Shown piece by piece: positions 1 to 13,668 of a stretch of DNA of 64,000 bases (the stretch's first letter is position 1; each line of letters begins with the position of its first letter). The notes under the pieces were generated by a model, which was given only the letters and a program-made list of their open reading frames with translations, searched no databases and had not been told where the DNA came from. The position numbers were made by a program, and so were the translations under genes. This DNA is from Boswellia sacra (Eukaryota; Streptophyta; Magnoliopsida; Sapindales; Burseraceae). The DNA lies in contig SNVD02015884.1 in assembly GCA_013180625.2 (NCBI GenBank), positions 186,001 through 250,000 of the forward strand, given 5' to 3'.

Positions 1-580
1 TTAAAAATCAACACAATCAACATATGCTTTTCATTCTAAGAGAAATATTTTGACATTTTCTATATAGTAAGAAACGGAAGAAAAAGTAACAAAATAAGAT
101 TTTAAACATAAAAAAATTAAAATATATGAAAGAGTCTTAAATGCAAGACTCATCATACTTTAAAATATTAAAGTAATAAAAATATTTTAGAGTATTGGAG
201 GGGCCAACCAATTACCAAAACTATGCCTAATCTGATAGGATTTTTTGAAAATCAATACTAGTGCAAGTAGCTGAGCCACTCTCAAATGTCTGGGGTGGCC
301 AAGGTCTCCCCATGCCATAACGTGGCTCCGCCACTGCGCACGGATATATACAACAAAGATCGAAAACGAAGTAAATATCAACAGAGGAGGTAACTAAAGC
401 CAAATGATAATCAAAACAAATTAAATAATATCAAGTGAAGAAATGAGTAAAACATGGCTGCGAAACTGAGATTAAAAAATGAATGGGGTAGATAGTGGCA
501 AGCATAATCATTGAAAAAAAAATCAAAAGAACTAATCAGAGCGCATATTTTCCACCAAATTTAAAACGTTACATGCTCTT
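1..580. other. Left part of duplicated block, 5' flank of OMT-1
   Basis: No gene is visible. The sequence matches 25727-26310 almost base for base, so the window opens inside a segmental duplication whose left edge lies outside. A GC-rich patch at 283-345, again at about 25993-26066, contains on the minus strand GTGGCGGAGCCACGTTATGG, a string I associate with old plant transposon remnants. From about 430 the flank shared by all array members begins (also at 26160, 30540, 33225 and 39290). Confidence 0.6.
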
Positions 581-803
581 TTCAGGTTAGATATGACAAC
601 AGTTTATTAAACTATCTAAAAGGAAAACATAAAAGGAGATAGTATAGATTTACCCTAATCATGGGAATCCAAATGAAAGCTACTGCTTAACTAAATTTGT
701 TAAATTTTTGTCTCTTCTTTACACCTACATATACCATGAATGTGCTGCTTCAAAATAAACTTAACCACACACAGATCGATCTTACTAGGTTGTCAACAAG
801 GAG

Positions 804-2567
804 ATGGAGGGAACAAAAAGACAGGTGATCGTAACAGAAGAGTCAGAAGCAGAAGTAGAAATCTGGAATTATGTATTTGGGTACGTAAGGATGGCAGTAG
901 TGAAATGTGCCATAGAGCTAGGCATAGCTGATGCCGTCGAAGACCATGGCAGCCCCATGACACTTTCCGAGTTATCATCCACTTTAAGCTGTGAACCATC
1001 CTCTCTTCACCGGATAATGAGGTTCCTAGTTCATTATCGGGTATTCAAAGAGAAAGCCACTGGTCAAGGCTCCATAGCATATGAACAAACGCCTATTTCT
1101 CGGCGTCTGATGAAAAGTGGGAAAAAAAGCATGGCTTCGGTCATTTTGCTGGAGAGCAGCCCAGTAATGCTGGCACCATGGCATAGCCTTAGTTCCTATG
1201 TTCTTACCAATGGGACAACAGCATTTGACAACACTCATGGTAAGGACCTGTGGAGCTATACAGCAGCGGATGCGTCTCACAGCAAACTCTTAAATGACGC
1301 AATGGCCGATATGGCTAGACAATCAGTGCCAGCCATCATTGAAGGTTGTCCTGAGGTGTTTGATGGGATTGGCTCCTTGGTGGATGTTGGAGGTGGTGAT
1401 GGGACTGCTTTGCGCTTCTTGGTTCAGGCTTTTCCTTGGATTAGAGGCATCAATTTTGATCTTCCTCATGTAATCTCTGATGCAGAGGAGTGCCACGGAG
1501 TTGAGCATGTGGGAGGTGACATGTTTAACATTGTTCCCAATGCTGATGCTGCCTTGATTATGGTTGGTATATCCATATTTATTGATTAAGGTTATCTTCA
1601 TATTTTTCATACACTAAGAAGTTTAAAATAGTAATTAAATAATAAATACAAACTTACATTGAGCAAGTCATCATCATTCAAAAAAATAAAACGTTTCTTT
1701 AAATAGTGAGTTAGCATTAATTTATTATTTTCTGTTTAAAGCTTTTCATCTTAGTTCTACTTTATTGTAAAACGTTAAAGATAAATTAATCATACTCATT
1801 TAGCTTTCTATACATTTTATTTTAAGGATAATTTTAATTTACCCCCTGAGGTTAGGCTTAAAAAAAATTGAGGACCTCAGTTTTCTGAAATCTAAGATTG
1901 CCCCCTGAGATTACTGTAGCACCGTTAGATTTAACGGAAAATGTATTAAACCGTTAGATTTAACGGAAAATGTATTAAATAATAACTTAATGCTAATATT
2001 AGATTTAATAAAAAATATATTAAATAATAATTTAACGCTAATAAGCAGTAAAATAGACTATAATACACTTTTCTAAATGGTTTGTAAAGCGTTAAGTTAC
2101 TATTTAATACATTTTCCGTTAAATCTAACGGTGATACAGTAATCTCAGGGGGCAAATTTAGATTTCAGAAAACTGAGGCCCTCAATTTTCTTTTCACCTA
2201 ACCTCAGGGGGCAAATTGGAATTATCCCTTTATTTTATATAATTAATAACTTTTTTCGTAAACACTGCAGCAAGTTTTGCACGACTGGGGAGAAGATGAA
2301 TGCATAGAAATCCTGAAAAAATGTAAAGAAGCCATTCCCAAGGACAAGGGAAAGGTGATAATAGTTGAAGTTGTTATTGAAGAAGAAGAAGGGGACAAAT
2401 TAAAGTTTGTGAGACTGATGCTAGACATGGTGATGATGGCTCACACTAACAGAGGGAAAGAGAGGACTTTGAAGGAATGGGACTATATTCTCAGGCAAGC
2501 AGGTTTTAGCAGATATGATGTTAAACCTAGTCGTGCATGGGTATCCATTATCGAGGCATATCCCTAG
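804..2567 (+). CDS. Class II plant O-methyltransferase OMT-1, two exons, intact
   Basis: Exons are 804-1562 (253 codons) and 2271-2567 (98 codons plus stop TAG), with a phase-0 intron GTTGGT...CTGCAG, giving 351 residues, normal for the COMT/ASMT-like family. Such enzymes transfer a methyl group from S-adenosylmethionine to a hydroxyl of a small phenolic, alkaloid or indole in the cytosol; the substrate cannot be read from sequence. An N-terminal dimerisation region (about 18-110) precedes the Rossmann methyltransferase domain. The SAM loop LVDVGGGDG is at 192-200, GINFDLPHV at 215-223 and GGDMF at 237-241. The catalytic base is His257 in VLHDW, with acidic partners Glu286 and Glu317 (GKERT), at the alfalfa COMT spacing of 28 and 60. 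The residue before VLHDW is Gln where many relatives have Trp. A MITE enlarges the intron. The 5' half is of OMT-2 type and the 3' half of OMT-5 type. Confidence 0.88.
1825..2228. mobile_element. 404-bp MULE-like MITE in the OMT-1 intron
   Basis: The element has long terminal inverted repeats: the left end starts AGGATAATTTTAATTT, and the reverse complement of the right end starts GGGATAATTCCAATTT. Both then read CCCCCTGAGGTTAGG, and complementarity continues inward for over 100 bp. It is flanked by a perfect 9-bp duplication TTTATTTTA at 1816-1824 and 2229-2237. The paralogous intron of OMT-5 near 27530-27550 has the unfilled site with one TTTATTTTA. A 9-bp duplication is typical of Mutator-like elements. 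No coding capacity is seen. A 33-bp unit with ACCGTTAGATTTAACGG is repeated inside. Confidence 0.9.
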
Positions 2568-2796
2568 CTAGCCAGCAGCCTTCAATTAAGTCCATCAAGA
2601 ACTCCTCTTGTTGGTAGATTGTCTTCATCAGAAATATTGCTTGCAGGTTATAAGTTTCAAGTTGAAGCTATGGTTATGAAGTTGATTGTTTTTACACTCT
2701 ACATTAGATTATGAGGTTGATTATATTTATGAATTTCCAGCAAAATGGGGCTGTCAGTGTGTAATACAAGTTTTTAATTATTTTGTCTTTGTTACA

Positions 2797-2911
2797 TGAG
2801 GTTCCCAGTGCATTATGATAATAATTATTCTTGGGCAAGCAGGATTTGGCAGTTGTATATATTGTCAAACCTATTAATGCCATGCAATATGTTATTGAGG
2901 CTTATCCCTAG
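2797..2911 (+). pseudogene. OMT remnant: exon 1 piece joined to exon 2 end
   Basis: ATGAGGTTCCCAGTGCATTA at 2797 matches OMT codons 72-78 (MRFLVHY). The sequence then jumps at about 2825 to the end of exon 2 (ILGQAGF... to EAYP and the TAG at 2909-2911), with small lesions. It is the scar of a further OMT copy that lost most of exon 1, the intron and most of exon 2. The same scar is found at 28111-28216, so it predates the block duplication. Confidence 0.7.
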
Positions 2912-2950
2912 CTACCCTATAGCAATTATTCTATCAAACAGTTAATTTAT

Positions 2951-3160
2951 AAGTATTGTTGGACTTATAACTTATATAGAACTCAAACTTTATAATCTGA
3001 TATGATAGTCTATATGACAAAATCCTATTAAAGATGTAACTTTCTTCATTTTTTTTTTAATTTTTTCTTCCTCCAGTAAATTTTTATCTTGTAGACTGTT
3101 ACATTAGATTGTAGAGTTTCGATTGTATGAAGACTGTAAGTCTACAACTACAGTTAATTG
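2951..3160. repeat. MITE, family A
   Basis: Imperfect inverted repeat. The left arm reads GGACTTATAACTTATATAGA and the right arm includes TTAGATTGTAGAGTTT followed by GTAAGTCTAC. It is the same family as 28255-28470, 51415-51625, 59755-59950 and the nested element at 62893-63077. No protein is encoded. It forms a long potential hairpin. Confidence 0.6.
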
Positions 3161-3507
3161 GCAGGTTAATTTTCAAGTACACACAAAGTGAATATTAGAT
3201 GTTTATTAAACTATCTTGTAGACTATCAAACAATTAATGACCTATCATGATTCATGAATTAAGCGATAATGCCAATTCTCTTTTCAGGTTAGATATGACA
3301 ACAGTTTATTAAACTATCTAAAAGGAAAACATAAAAGGAGAAATAGTATCGATTTACCCTAATCATGGGAATCCAAATGAAAGCTACTGCTTAACTAAAT
3401 TTGTTAAATTTTTGTCTCTTCTTTACACCTACATATACCATGAATGTGCTGCTTCAAAATAAACTTAACCACACAGAGATCGATCTTACTAGGTTGTCAA
3501 CAAGGAG

Positions 3508-5057
3508 ATGGAGGGAACAAAAAGACAGGTGATCGTAACAGAAGAGTCAGAAGCAGAAGTAGAAATCTGGAATTATGTATTTGGGTACGTAAGGATGGCA
3601 GTAGTGAAATGTGCCATAGAGCTAGGCATAGCTGATGCCGTCGAAGACCATGGCAGCCCCATGACACTTTCCGAGTTATCATCCACTTTAAGCTGTGAAC
3701 CATCCTCTCTTCACCGGATGATGAGGTTCCTAGTTCATTATCGGGTATTCAAAGAGAAAGCCACTGGTCAAGGCTCCATAGCATATGAACAAACGCCTAT
3801 TTCTCGGCGTCTGATGAAAAGTGGGAAAAAAAGCATGGCTTCTATGATTTTGATATTGGAGAGCAGCCCAGTGATGTTGGCACCATGGCATAGCCTTAGT
3901 GGTTATGCTCTTTCCAATGGGACAACGGTATTTGATACCGCTCATGGTAAGGATCTGTGGCGCTATACAGCTGCGGATGCGTCTCACAGCAAGCTCTTCA
4001 ATGACGCAATGGCGGATATGGCAAGATTAACATTGTCCGCCATCATTGAAGGTTGTCCTGAGGTTTCTAAAGAACTTGGCACCTTGGTGGATGTTGGTGG
4101 TGGTAATGGGACTGCTGTGGGGTTGCTGGTGAAAGCTTTTCCTTGGATTAGAGGCATCAACTTTGATCTTCCTCATGTTACCTCTGATGCAGAGGAGTGC
4201 CAAGGAGTTGAGCATGTAGGAGGTGACATGTTTGACATCGTTCCTAATGCCGATGCTGCTTTCATCATGGTAATTGGTGTACATATATCCATATTCATTA
4301 GGGTTATCTTTAAAAATATAATATTTTTTCTTACAACAAGAAATTGAAAATAGTAAATTATATATATAAACTTACTTTTTGAGAAAGTCAACATCGTTCA
4401 TTAACTATAAAACATTTCTTTAAGTAGGTTAACATTTATCATTTTCTATTTAAAGCTTTTCATCTTATTTATAAGAACACAACATGTTTAAAGATAGACT
4501 AATGTTATATTTATAAAGTATATATATAAAGTTTGTATATAAAATTAATGTAGCATTACTAATTCAATACCATATGATTTATTAACATTTATTACATTGA
4601 CGACTCATATTAATATTTTCATTCATTTAATATAACAACTTTTTGTATAAACTTAGTATACAGATTTTATAAATGTGGCATTATTGTTAAAGATAAATCA
4701 TCCTCATTTAACTTTTTATGCATTTGATTTATATAATTAATAAAAGTTCTTGAAATACTACAGAAAGTTTTGCACGACTGGGAAGATGATGATTGCATAG
4801 AAATCCTGAAAAAAATGTAAGGAAGCCATTCCCAAGGACAAGGGAAAGGTGTTAATAGTTGAAGTTATTATTGAAGAAGAAGAGGGGGACAAATTAAAGT
4901 TTGTGAGGTTGATGCTAGACATGGCGATGATGGCTCACACTAAAAGAAAGAGAGGACCATGAAGGAATGGGACTATATTCTTGGGCGGTCAGGATTTAGC
5001 AGATACAATGTCAAACCTATTCGTGATATTCTGTCTGTTATTGAGGCATATCCCTAG
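3508..5057 (+). pseudogene. O-methyltransferase OMT-2, exon 2 frameshifted
   Basis: Exon 1 (3508-4269, 254 codons) is open and ends at a normal donor GTAATT. It carries the dimerisation region and the SAM loop LVDVGGGNG. Exon 2 should run from 4764 (after ACAG) to the TAG at 5055-5057. It has one extra A in the run at about 4808-4815, which brings a stop at 4818-4820, and a 4-bp loss near 4941 relative to OMT-6. The product would stop at 272 residues, just past HDW, without the two catalytic glutamates and the C-terminal substrate-binding part. The first 112 residues equal those of OMT-1 except one Ile/Met change at 71. The rest is closest to OMT-6, its partner in the block duplication. A truncated protein able to dimerise is possible but untested. 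Confidence 0.85.
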
Positions 5058-5542
5058 CCAGACTTCAATTAAGTCTATCAAGAATTCCTTGTTGGTATTT
5101 GCATCGATTATTATCCTCAGAAATAAAATTGCTTGCAGGTTTAAGTTTCAAGTTATGGTTATGAAAGTTGATTGTCTTTGCATTCTAGTTTAGATTACGA
5201 GGTTGATTATACGTATAAATTTCCAGCAACATGGTGCTGTCGTTGTGTAATAAAAATTTGTAATTGTTTTGTCTTTGTATTTATAAAGTTTGCTTAACAA
5301 GATTTTTACGTATTATATTTCAATAGAATAATATAGGACATACAAATTTTCTATATAAAATTGTGCTACTTACATGCAAAAGTTCGTAAGCAATCTTTGT
5401 TATAGATATATTGATTTCGCTATTACATATAACTAAACAAAACCACCTATATATACTTATAACTAAGATTTCTGGAGTAATCATGATATTGAGAAAACAA
5501 CGAATCTGTAATATCAGATCTCATGAGAGCAGTCTCACAATC

Positions 5543-5582
5543 GTTTGCGATTTCTCCTAATGCTGATGCTGCTTTCATCATG
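5543..5582 (+). pseudogene. OMT-3: last 40 bp of an OMT exon 1
   Basis: The sequence encodes the end of exon 1 (FAISPNADAAFIM) with a following GTTAGT donor and matches 34362-34401 of OMT-7. The flanks also match: 5400-5546 equals 32830-32981, and 5583-6130 equals 34402-34950. The 1384 bp between (32982-34365 in the other block) are missing here. The break point is a shared GTTT. Confidence 0.85.
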
Positions 5583-6130
5583 GTTAGTGATTTATTTGGC
5601 TTTTGAATGTGTTGATGCAGAAAATCAAATTTATCTTTACTCTCGTTCAGTTCAAGTTTTAAGTTTATATCAAATTTCAAAATATAATTCACGCAATGAT
5701 TTTTACTCCTTTTTTAGTTGATGGATAGGGTGATATGTCAAATTATGATTAAACAATAATGTACAATATCAGATGGGAAGTACACCTAATGCACTATAAA
5801 CTTTTTCATAAAACGAAATATGTGAATTGTTGCTCTTCTTTTGGTTTCTGTCACATATCATCATATTTGATTTGTGTAATTACATACAAGTAAAATAGAA
5901 TAATATTAATATTATACTAACAACAAAATTATATAATTAAATTATAAAATTTGATGTGATACAAAATCATTAATACATAAATTTTTTTTAAAAAATGTCC
6001 ATCTAAATAATAATATGTAATATAAAATATTTTGGTATAATATAAGCCTATTTATGTGCTCGCATGGTGATGGAGAGGAAGGTATCTCCCTAAGACGCTA
6101 CTGATGTTTGCATATTAGCTATTTCTGTAA

Positions 6131-8060
6131 AATCTCGGAAACGCTATTCATGATACAAGAAAGATAAAACCCTTATTCTATAAATACCATATAAAATGCG
6201 ACCACCTCCGTCTTTATTAGGGCACATAGGCATTGGGGAACCTTTTTCTTTCGATTTTCAGTGGTTATATCGAAACTCTGGGTTCCTATAAAACGGTTTG
6301 AAGGGAGGATGTATCCAAGTTGAGGTCACCTGATCGACAACATCTACTGCTTCAAAAGATGTTCACGAAAAAAAATGGCTAAGGTTCTTTCCTATATATA
6401 CATGGCATGGTGCACTTTGACTTAAGAATATCATAAATCAGAAAACGGTGGCCTTGGGTGTTCGTGTACACGAGATCAACTCCTGGGCGGATTTGTGCCG
6501 CCCGAAGGCATTCCAAGTGAATTGGGATTCGTTTACAACTTTTCCATCATCTGTTTTACGAATTTTGCACTAAAATGAATAGTGATGGTCCCATGGTCAA
6601 TGTCATTATATTACCAATTTGGTTTGGTTGAAGAAAGAGTTCATTTACTACTTTTTTCTGGTCATTTTCCACTATTACAACCAAATTTACTGCTTTTACT
6701 GCATTACAACTCTCTCAACTTGTTTTTGCCCCCTCTGTATGAATAGGCAAATACTAAAATACCTTACTACTTTTTCCTCAACGTTTACGACATTTACATT
6801 TTCGTTTACTGCTTTTATTCTGTGCTTAATTAGTTCGGTTAGTTTCTTTAGTCTACGTGCGTAATGGCTATTTTTTACCAATGAACAGTTCATTTACTAA
6901 TGTTTTCACCTACTTTGTGATTTGTACACCTTCATCCTCCATTATTACGCCTTTCTTTACGACTTGGTTAATTATTAGTTTTGACCCCTGCTTTGTGAAC
7001 AGTAAAATTTTACGATTATTTAGTCCAGCTTTACGACTTTTGCGCCTTGCCTCACAATTTCTATTCTTTATTTATGGCTATTATACCATGGGGATTGTGG
7101 CTATTTTATTAATTTTGAACAGTATTCTTCACTTTCATTGTTTGAAAAACAATAGTGCATTCACCGTTATTTTCCGCCTGCTCCAAGATTTACACTCAGA
7201 TCTACAACTATTAAACCCTTCTTTACGGCTTGGTGAAATTTTGGTTTTGTCCCTTACTTTGTGAAAAATAAAATTTTATTACTGTTTACTCCAGCTTTAC
7301 AATTCTTGCGGTTTTGTCCCAAATTTTATTCTTTTTTTACGGTTATTACACCATGTGAACTGTGGCTATTTTTTCAATTATGAATACTATTTTTTCTTGC
7401 ACAGTTGTCCAAAAATGAATAGTGCATTCGCAATTATTTTTCATCTGTTTCCAACTATTACACATAAATTTACCATTTTATATCATTCTATACGGCTCGG
7501 TGAAATTTTGGACTCTTTTCTTTTTTATTTTTAAATTCTGTTTTCTATTCTACATATTTTTCAATATAATTTATATTTAATCTCAATCATATATTTTTTT
7601 AAAATTTAAAATAATTTAAAATCAACCACATATTCTTAAATTCAATTAAAAATAAAAACACTGAATTCAGAAAAGAACATATTCTTGATTTTCAACCACC
7701 GGTTGTGAATAGTATAACTTTTACGTTTTTTTCCTAATAATTACAAGTTTTCCACTGTTTTACGGTTTTTTTTCCTCCTTAACGATTTTTATAATATAAT
7801 GATACTGGATTTTTTCTGAACAGTGATTTCTCATAAATTATGATTAAAATACTATTATTCTTTTTCCGCCAAAACTGCTGCTCGTGGGCGGGAACATAAC
7901 CCGTTGCTGAAACCGGTAGTAGCCCTTCCTCTTTTCTTGTCTTCTCTGCTAGATTGCCGCCAAATGTCATCCATCTACCTGCCCTCATTACATCAACGAT
8001 ACAGTACCGGTTGTACGGGTCCAGCTAACATATTGTAGCCATAGCCAAATAGAAAATGGG
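6131..8060. repeat. Degenerate AT-rich repeats with TGAAYAGT motifs, no gene
   Basis: Homology to the second OMT block ends near 6130. From about 6560 to 7820 the strand is pyrimidine-rich, and short variants of TGAATAGT or TGAACAGT next to TTTTACGRTTTT or TTTACTRCTTTT recur many times. This looks like decayed tandem or nested repeats, not coding DNA. The open frames here are low-complexity and share no known domain. 6230-6550 is less AT-rich, but I recognise nothing in it. Confidence 0.45.
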
Positions 8061-8240
8061 GAAGAAGTAATCAATTGCAAAGAGAGAAATGACAAATTTG
8101 ACAGAGACAGATAGAGAAGTAATAAATGAAAATCCTAGGAGACAAGGTATTGTGTCAAACCTATTTCTCGTGGTTGCTGACCAAAAAGAGATGATCTCAA
8201 CCGTTTATCAGATCCAGAGGTTCGATTACATGTTCGTCCT

Positions 8241-9390
8241 GTTCGGTCCAAACATTGCAATAGGACAGGGCGGGTCTGGGGTGCCAGGTGCCCAATCCCG
8301 TCCGCTCAATTTTTTTTTTGTCTTATCCCGTCTCGTTACCTCCAATGAGGTAGGGCAAGACCAAAAAAATTGAACAGATCCAAACCCGTTTCATTTCACC
8401 TCTAAATATTTATATTTTTACAATCATACTCCTATAATATTTATATTTTTGCAACCTCATTCCCCTGTATAAAGTTTATGTAAGTTTTCATTTTATTGGT
8501 ATTATGTAACTAAATGGTAATTGTATAAATTAGTTATATCATTTAAAAAAATAGTGATCACTAATTACCATTTGATTTTATTAGTCATAATATTACATAC
8601 TCTATTAGAAATAATATTAAAAATATATTATTGCTTGTAAACTAGTTAGTTGACAATTTTCAAATAGTTAATAATACAATTGAATAATTTTTCAATAGCA
8701 TATTGATTTAATTTCAATCTGATAATAATAATAAATGTTTAATATATACCAATTAATTAACATTATATATATTTATAAAACATTAATAATCTAATTGATT
8801 AATTTAAATTACGATCAATCATATATTTAAGGTTATAAGATTGTTCTTAGAATATTTCTATTTACATATTTAGAAAATAATATATTGATTATATTAAAAG
8901 TATACATTTTAGAAATGATCTTATTAATATTGTAATAATTTAATTAGACTTAATAATTTATATCAAGATTATATATATTGTACAAATTTAATTACTAAAA
9001 AATATAAATATTTTATTTTGTCCTTATAATATAATTAAATTGATGTTAATATACTAAAAGATGTTAATTATTAATTAAAATGTTACTTTTGTCAAAGTAT
9101 TTGCATTGTTTGTAAAATTATGAAAAATTCACATATATAAAAAGTTAACAAATATAATCTAAAAAATTACTAAATAGTCCTAAAATTTTAAACTTTTACA
9201 AATACACCGTTATATTTTGCAGGGCGGGCAAGTCAATGGGTCCAAGGGGTTGGACCCGAACTTGGAATTGCCCGTTCGAGGCAAAATGATTTTGTCCCAG
9301 ACCCACCCCAAACTAGTTTTAGGATTGATCTTGCCTCGTCGCATTTTTACCGACCACACTGGACCTAGCAGGTCAAATTGCAATCCTTAT
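8241..9390. repeat. Possible inverted-repeat element with GC-rich ends
   Basis: An AT-rich core (8400-9200) lies between two GC-rich patches. GGGCGGGTCTGGG at 8268-8280 is found again inverted as CCCAGACCCACCCC at 9297-9310, and both patches are rich in GGGT/ACCC. This suggests a non-autonomous transposon about 1.1 kb long. I could not fix its ends or a target duplication. The short open frames in the GC-rich patches look accidental. Confidence 0.3.
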
Positions 9391-9446
9391 GTTCAGATGA
9401 TAACTAAATTCCTCCCCACTAAAAAATTACTATGCATATAAGAAAA

Positions 9447-11520
<2,074 letters not shown>

Positions 11521-13610
11521 GAATATCCGACTAGTAGGACTAGAAAACCGTTTTCCTCCCGTCGAGTTCCATTATTTTAATTATTTATTTAAAGTGATCA
11601 ATGCTATGCTACAAGTCAAGGAGTTCAACTCATTATTTTGTCATCTAAATTTTCCCTTTTCTCTCTTAATTCTCTCTGCCAATCACTAACCCTCACAAAA
11701 CGATTATTTAATTTCTTCTTCTGTCTTTCTATCTCTCAATTTTTCACTTATGAAGTCATATTTCATTTTGTTATTCTATATAATGTATTATTCAATCTTT
11801 CGAATTGTCTTTTTTGTTTTTCCACCAACACGAAGGACCTTCATTTCCTAAAATCATTATATTGTTTATATCTATTTAGAAAGTATTTCTATTTGGGGTC
11901 CTTTCAATTTTATGTTGTTTAATAATATGTTATTAGAATCTATTTTCATGACAGCCTTTTCAAGCTCACATCATTAGCCTATGCAATATTATCCCAACAG
12001 GAATTCCCATATGAAACAAAATAGAATTAGGATGTCCGAAAGTGTTGTGTGCCCGCATGCATGTGGTCAATGTCTCTGCGACTTGAAACTGCAATGAAGC
12101 AACGAAGTAAGTTAAGTTAATTATCGAACTTATTAGCGGATCGAATATCGGACTATCCAAAAAGCATTGGCAAATATTAATATTACAGTCAAAAGGTCTT
12201 TTTTTTTCAATCTTTGTTTCTGGCAGCAAAACCCGTTATCGGATGGATCGGATCCGACTAGACAATTCGAACTTCGAAAATTTTTCTTATAAATTAAATT
12301 GAAGCAAGGATTGCAGGCATCTCATTTCTAACATTATATTGATGGTTCCAATCTAAGCTCATGTTTTGAGCAGACTTTATAAGATCCGAGAATTCGGATG
12401 GCAACCGTTAATCCACAGCCACAATACAAACAAAAATGGTCAACAATTTTGTCACTTGCAATGCTCTGTTTGCCCTGAACATGGCTGAGTTCGAATATCC
12501 GAGTACGAGGAAAGCCCTCTCTTAGACGTCAGAGTCATCAATTGCTCTCTTGTTGTAATTGTTGAATCACTTTTCTCTTAATTAGAAAAACCTTTGCAAG
12601 ATCCGAATTATGATCCTACAAAATTCAATCTGTCATTACCAAACTAATAAAGAACCTTACATAATCCAACTCCGAACCTCAAAGATTCTGTCGACTACAT
12701 AAATAATTAAATGTCATTCTTTTACACATGCCTTCTTTAATCAAATAAAGCCTGGTAGGATTTTGGAGATCCGTTGATCCGATTGTGCGTTGGACCACTT
12801 CTTATATTACTTATTCATTAGTTGTAAAAAAACAAAAAAACTGAAACATTAATGGTAATTATAATATTCACAATAAAAGCAATATATGATTAGGATTATA
12901 ATTAGTTAAAGGGAAGCATGTGTCTAAAAAAATTTAAACAATTAAGTATTGATTTCCAAATGTGCATGACATTAATCAGTTTAATTATATACAAGCATGA
13001 GCACACCAATTAAATTAAATCTTCTATATATTTTATCCTTCCTGTTTTAGTAACCTTATTTCAGGACATAAATCTTAGAATTGAATTGAAAAATTCCTCT
13101 GTGCTCTATATACCGGATAGATCACAATCCTGATGTGATTTTCACCCAGATAAAATATAAACTGTAAACAAATGATTGATGAAATTTTGTAAAAACATTG
13201 GAAAGCTCCAATCAAGGAAGGATCCTGATTCATAATGGACTTGCGTATATATAAATGGTACTAAAGCTTCTCATATAATTGATCATTTCTTGGAGAAGTA
13301 TCAAGAATTTTATTGTATTAAAAAGTTGTCACACGATCAGAAAAAAGGACCTCGGACTCTCGGGTTTCCAATATCCGAATTGATTATTGGCTAGCAAAGG
13401 CTGTGCAGAAGGAGACACGTGTTGCAGTTGCACTTAACAACTTGGCTATTAAGTCAAAATCTAATTTTTAGAAGCTCTTTAACTGAAAATAAATAGGATT
13501 CGGAGTCGGATATCGGCATGGTTTGGTGTGACGTGTCTGAATTCATCAAATAGAAGGTGCCATATCTGCTGGCAATTGACATCTTAGTTTTATTCAACTA
13601 ATAAGTTATA

Positions 13611-13618
13611 TATAAATA
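13611..13618 (+). promoter_or_regulatory. TATA box of the membrane-protein gene
   Basis: TATAAATA inside TATATATAAATAAA, 51-58 bp before the ATG at 13669. The spacing allows a leader of roughly 20-30 nt. Confidence 0.6.
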
Positions 13619-13668
13619 AACAACTCCAGATAGCTTTTGCATCTCCAATTCCAAGCTCTCATCTCCTG

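Noticed and set aside
740..999. Small frames overlapping the OMT starts on both strands (also near 3444, 30933)
   Set aside because: They are shadows of the OMT coding sequence. Only the upstream ATGs are kept, as a regulatory observation.
6619..7264. Frames of 81 and 135 codons, hydrophobic
   Set aside because: They are T-rich low-complexity translations of a degenerate repeat region.
8089..8373. 94-codon frame before the GC-rich patch
   Set aside because: It runs through the end of a probable repeat, shows no domain, and has no promoter or conserved pattern.
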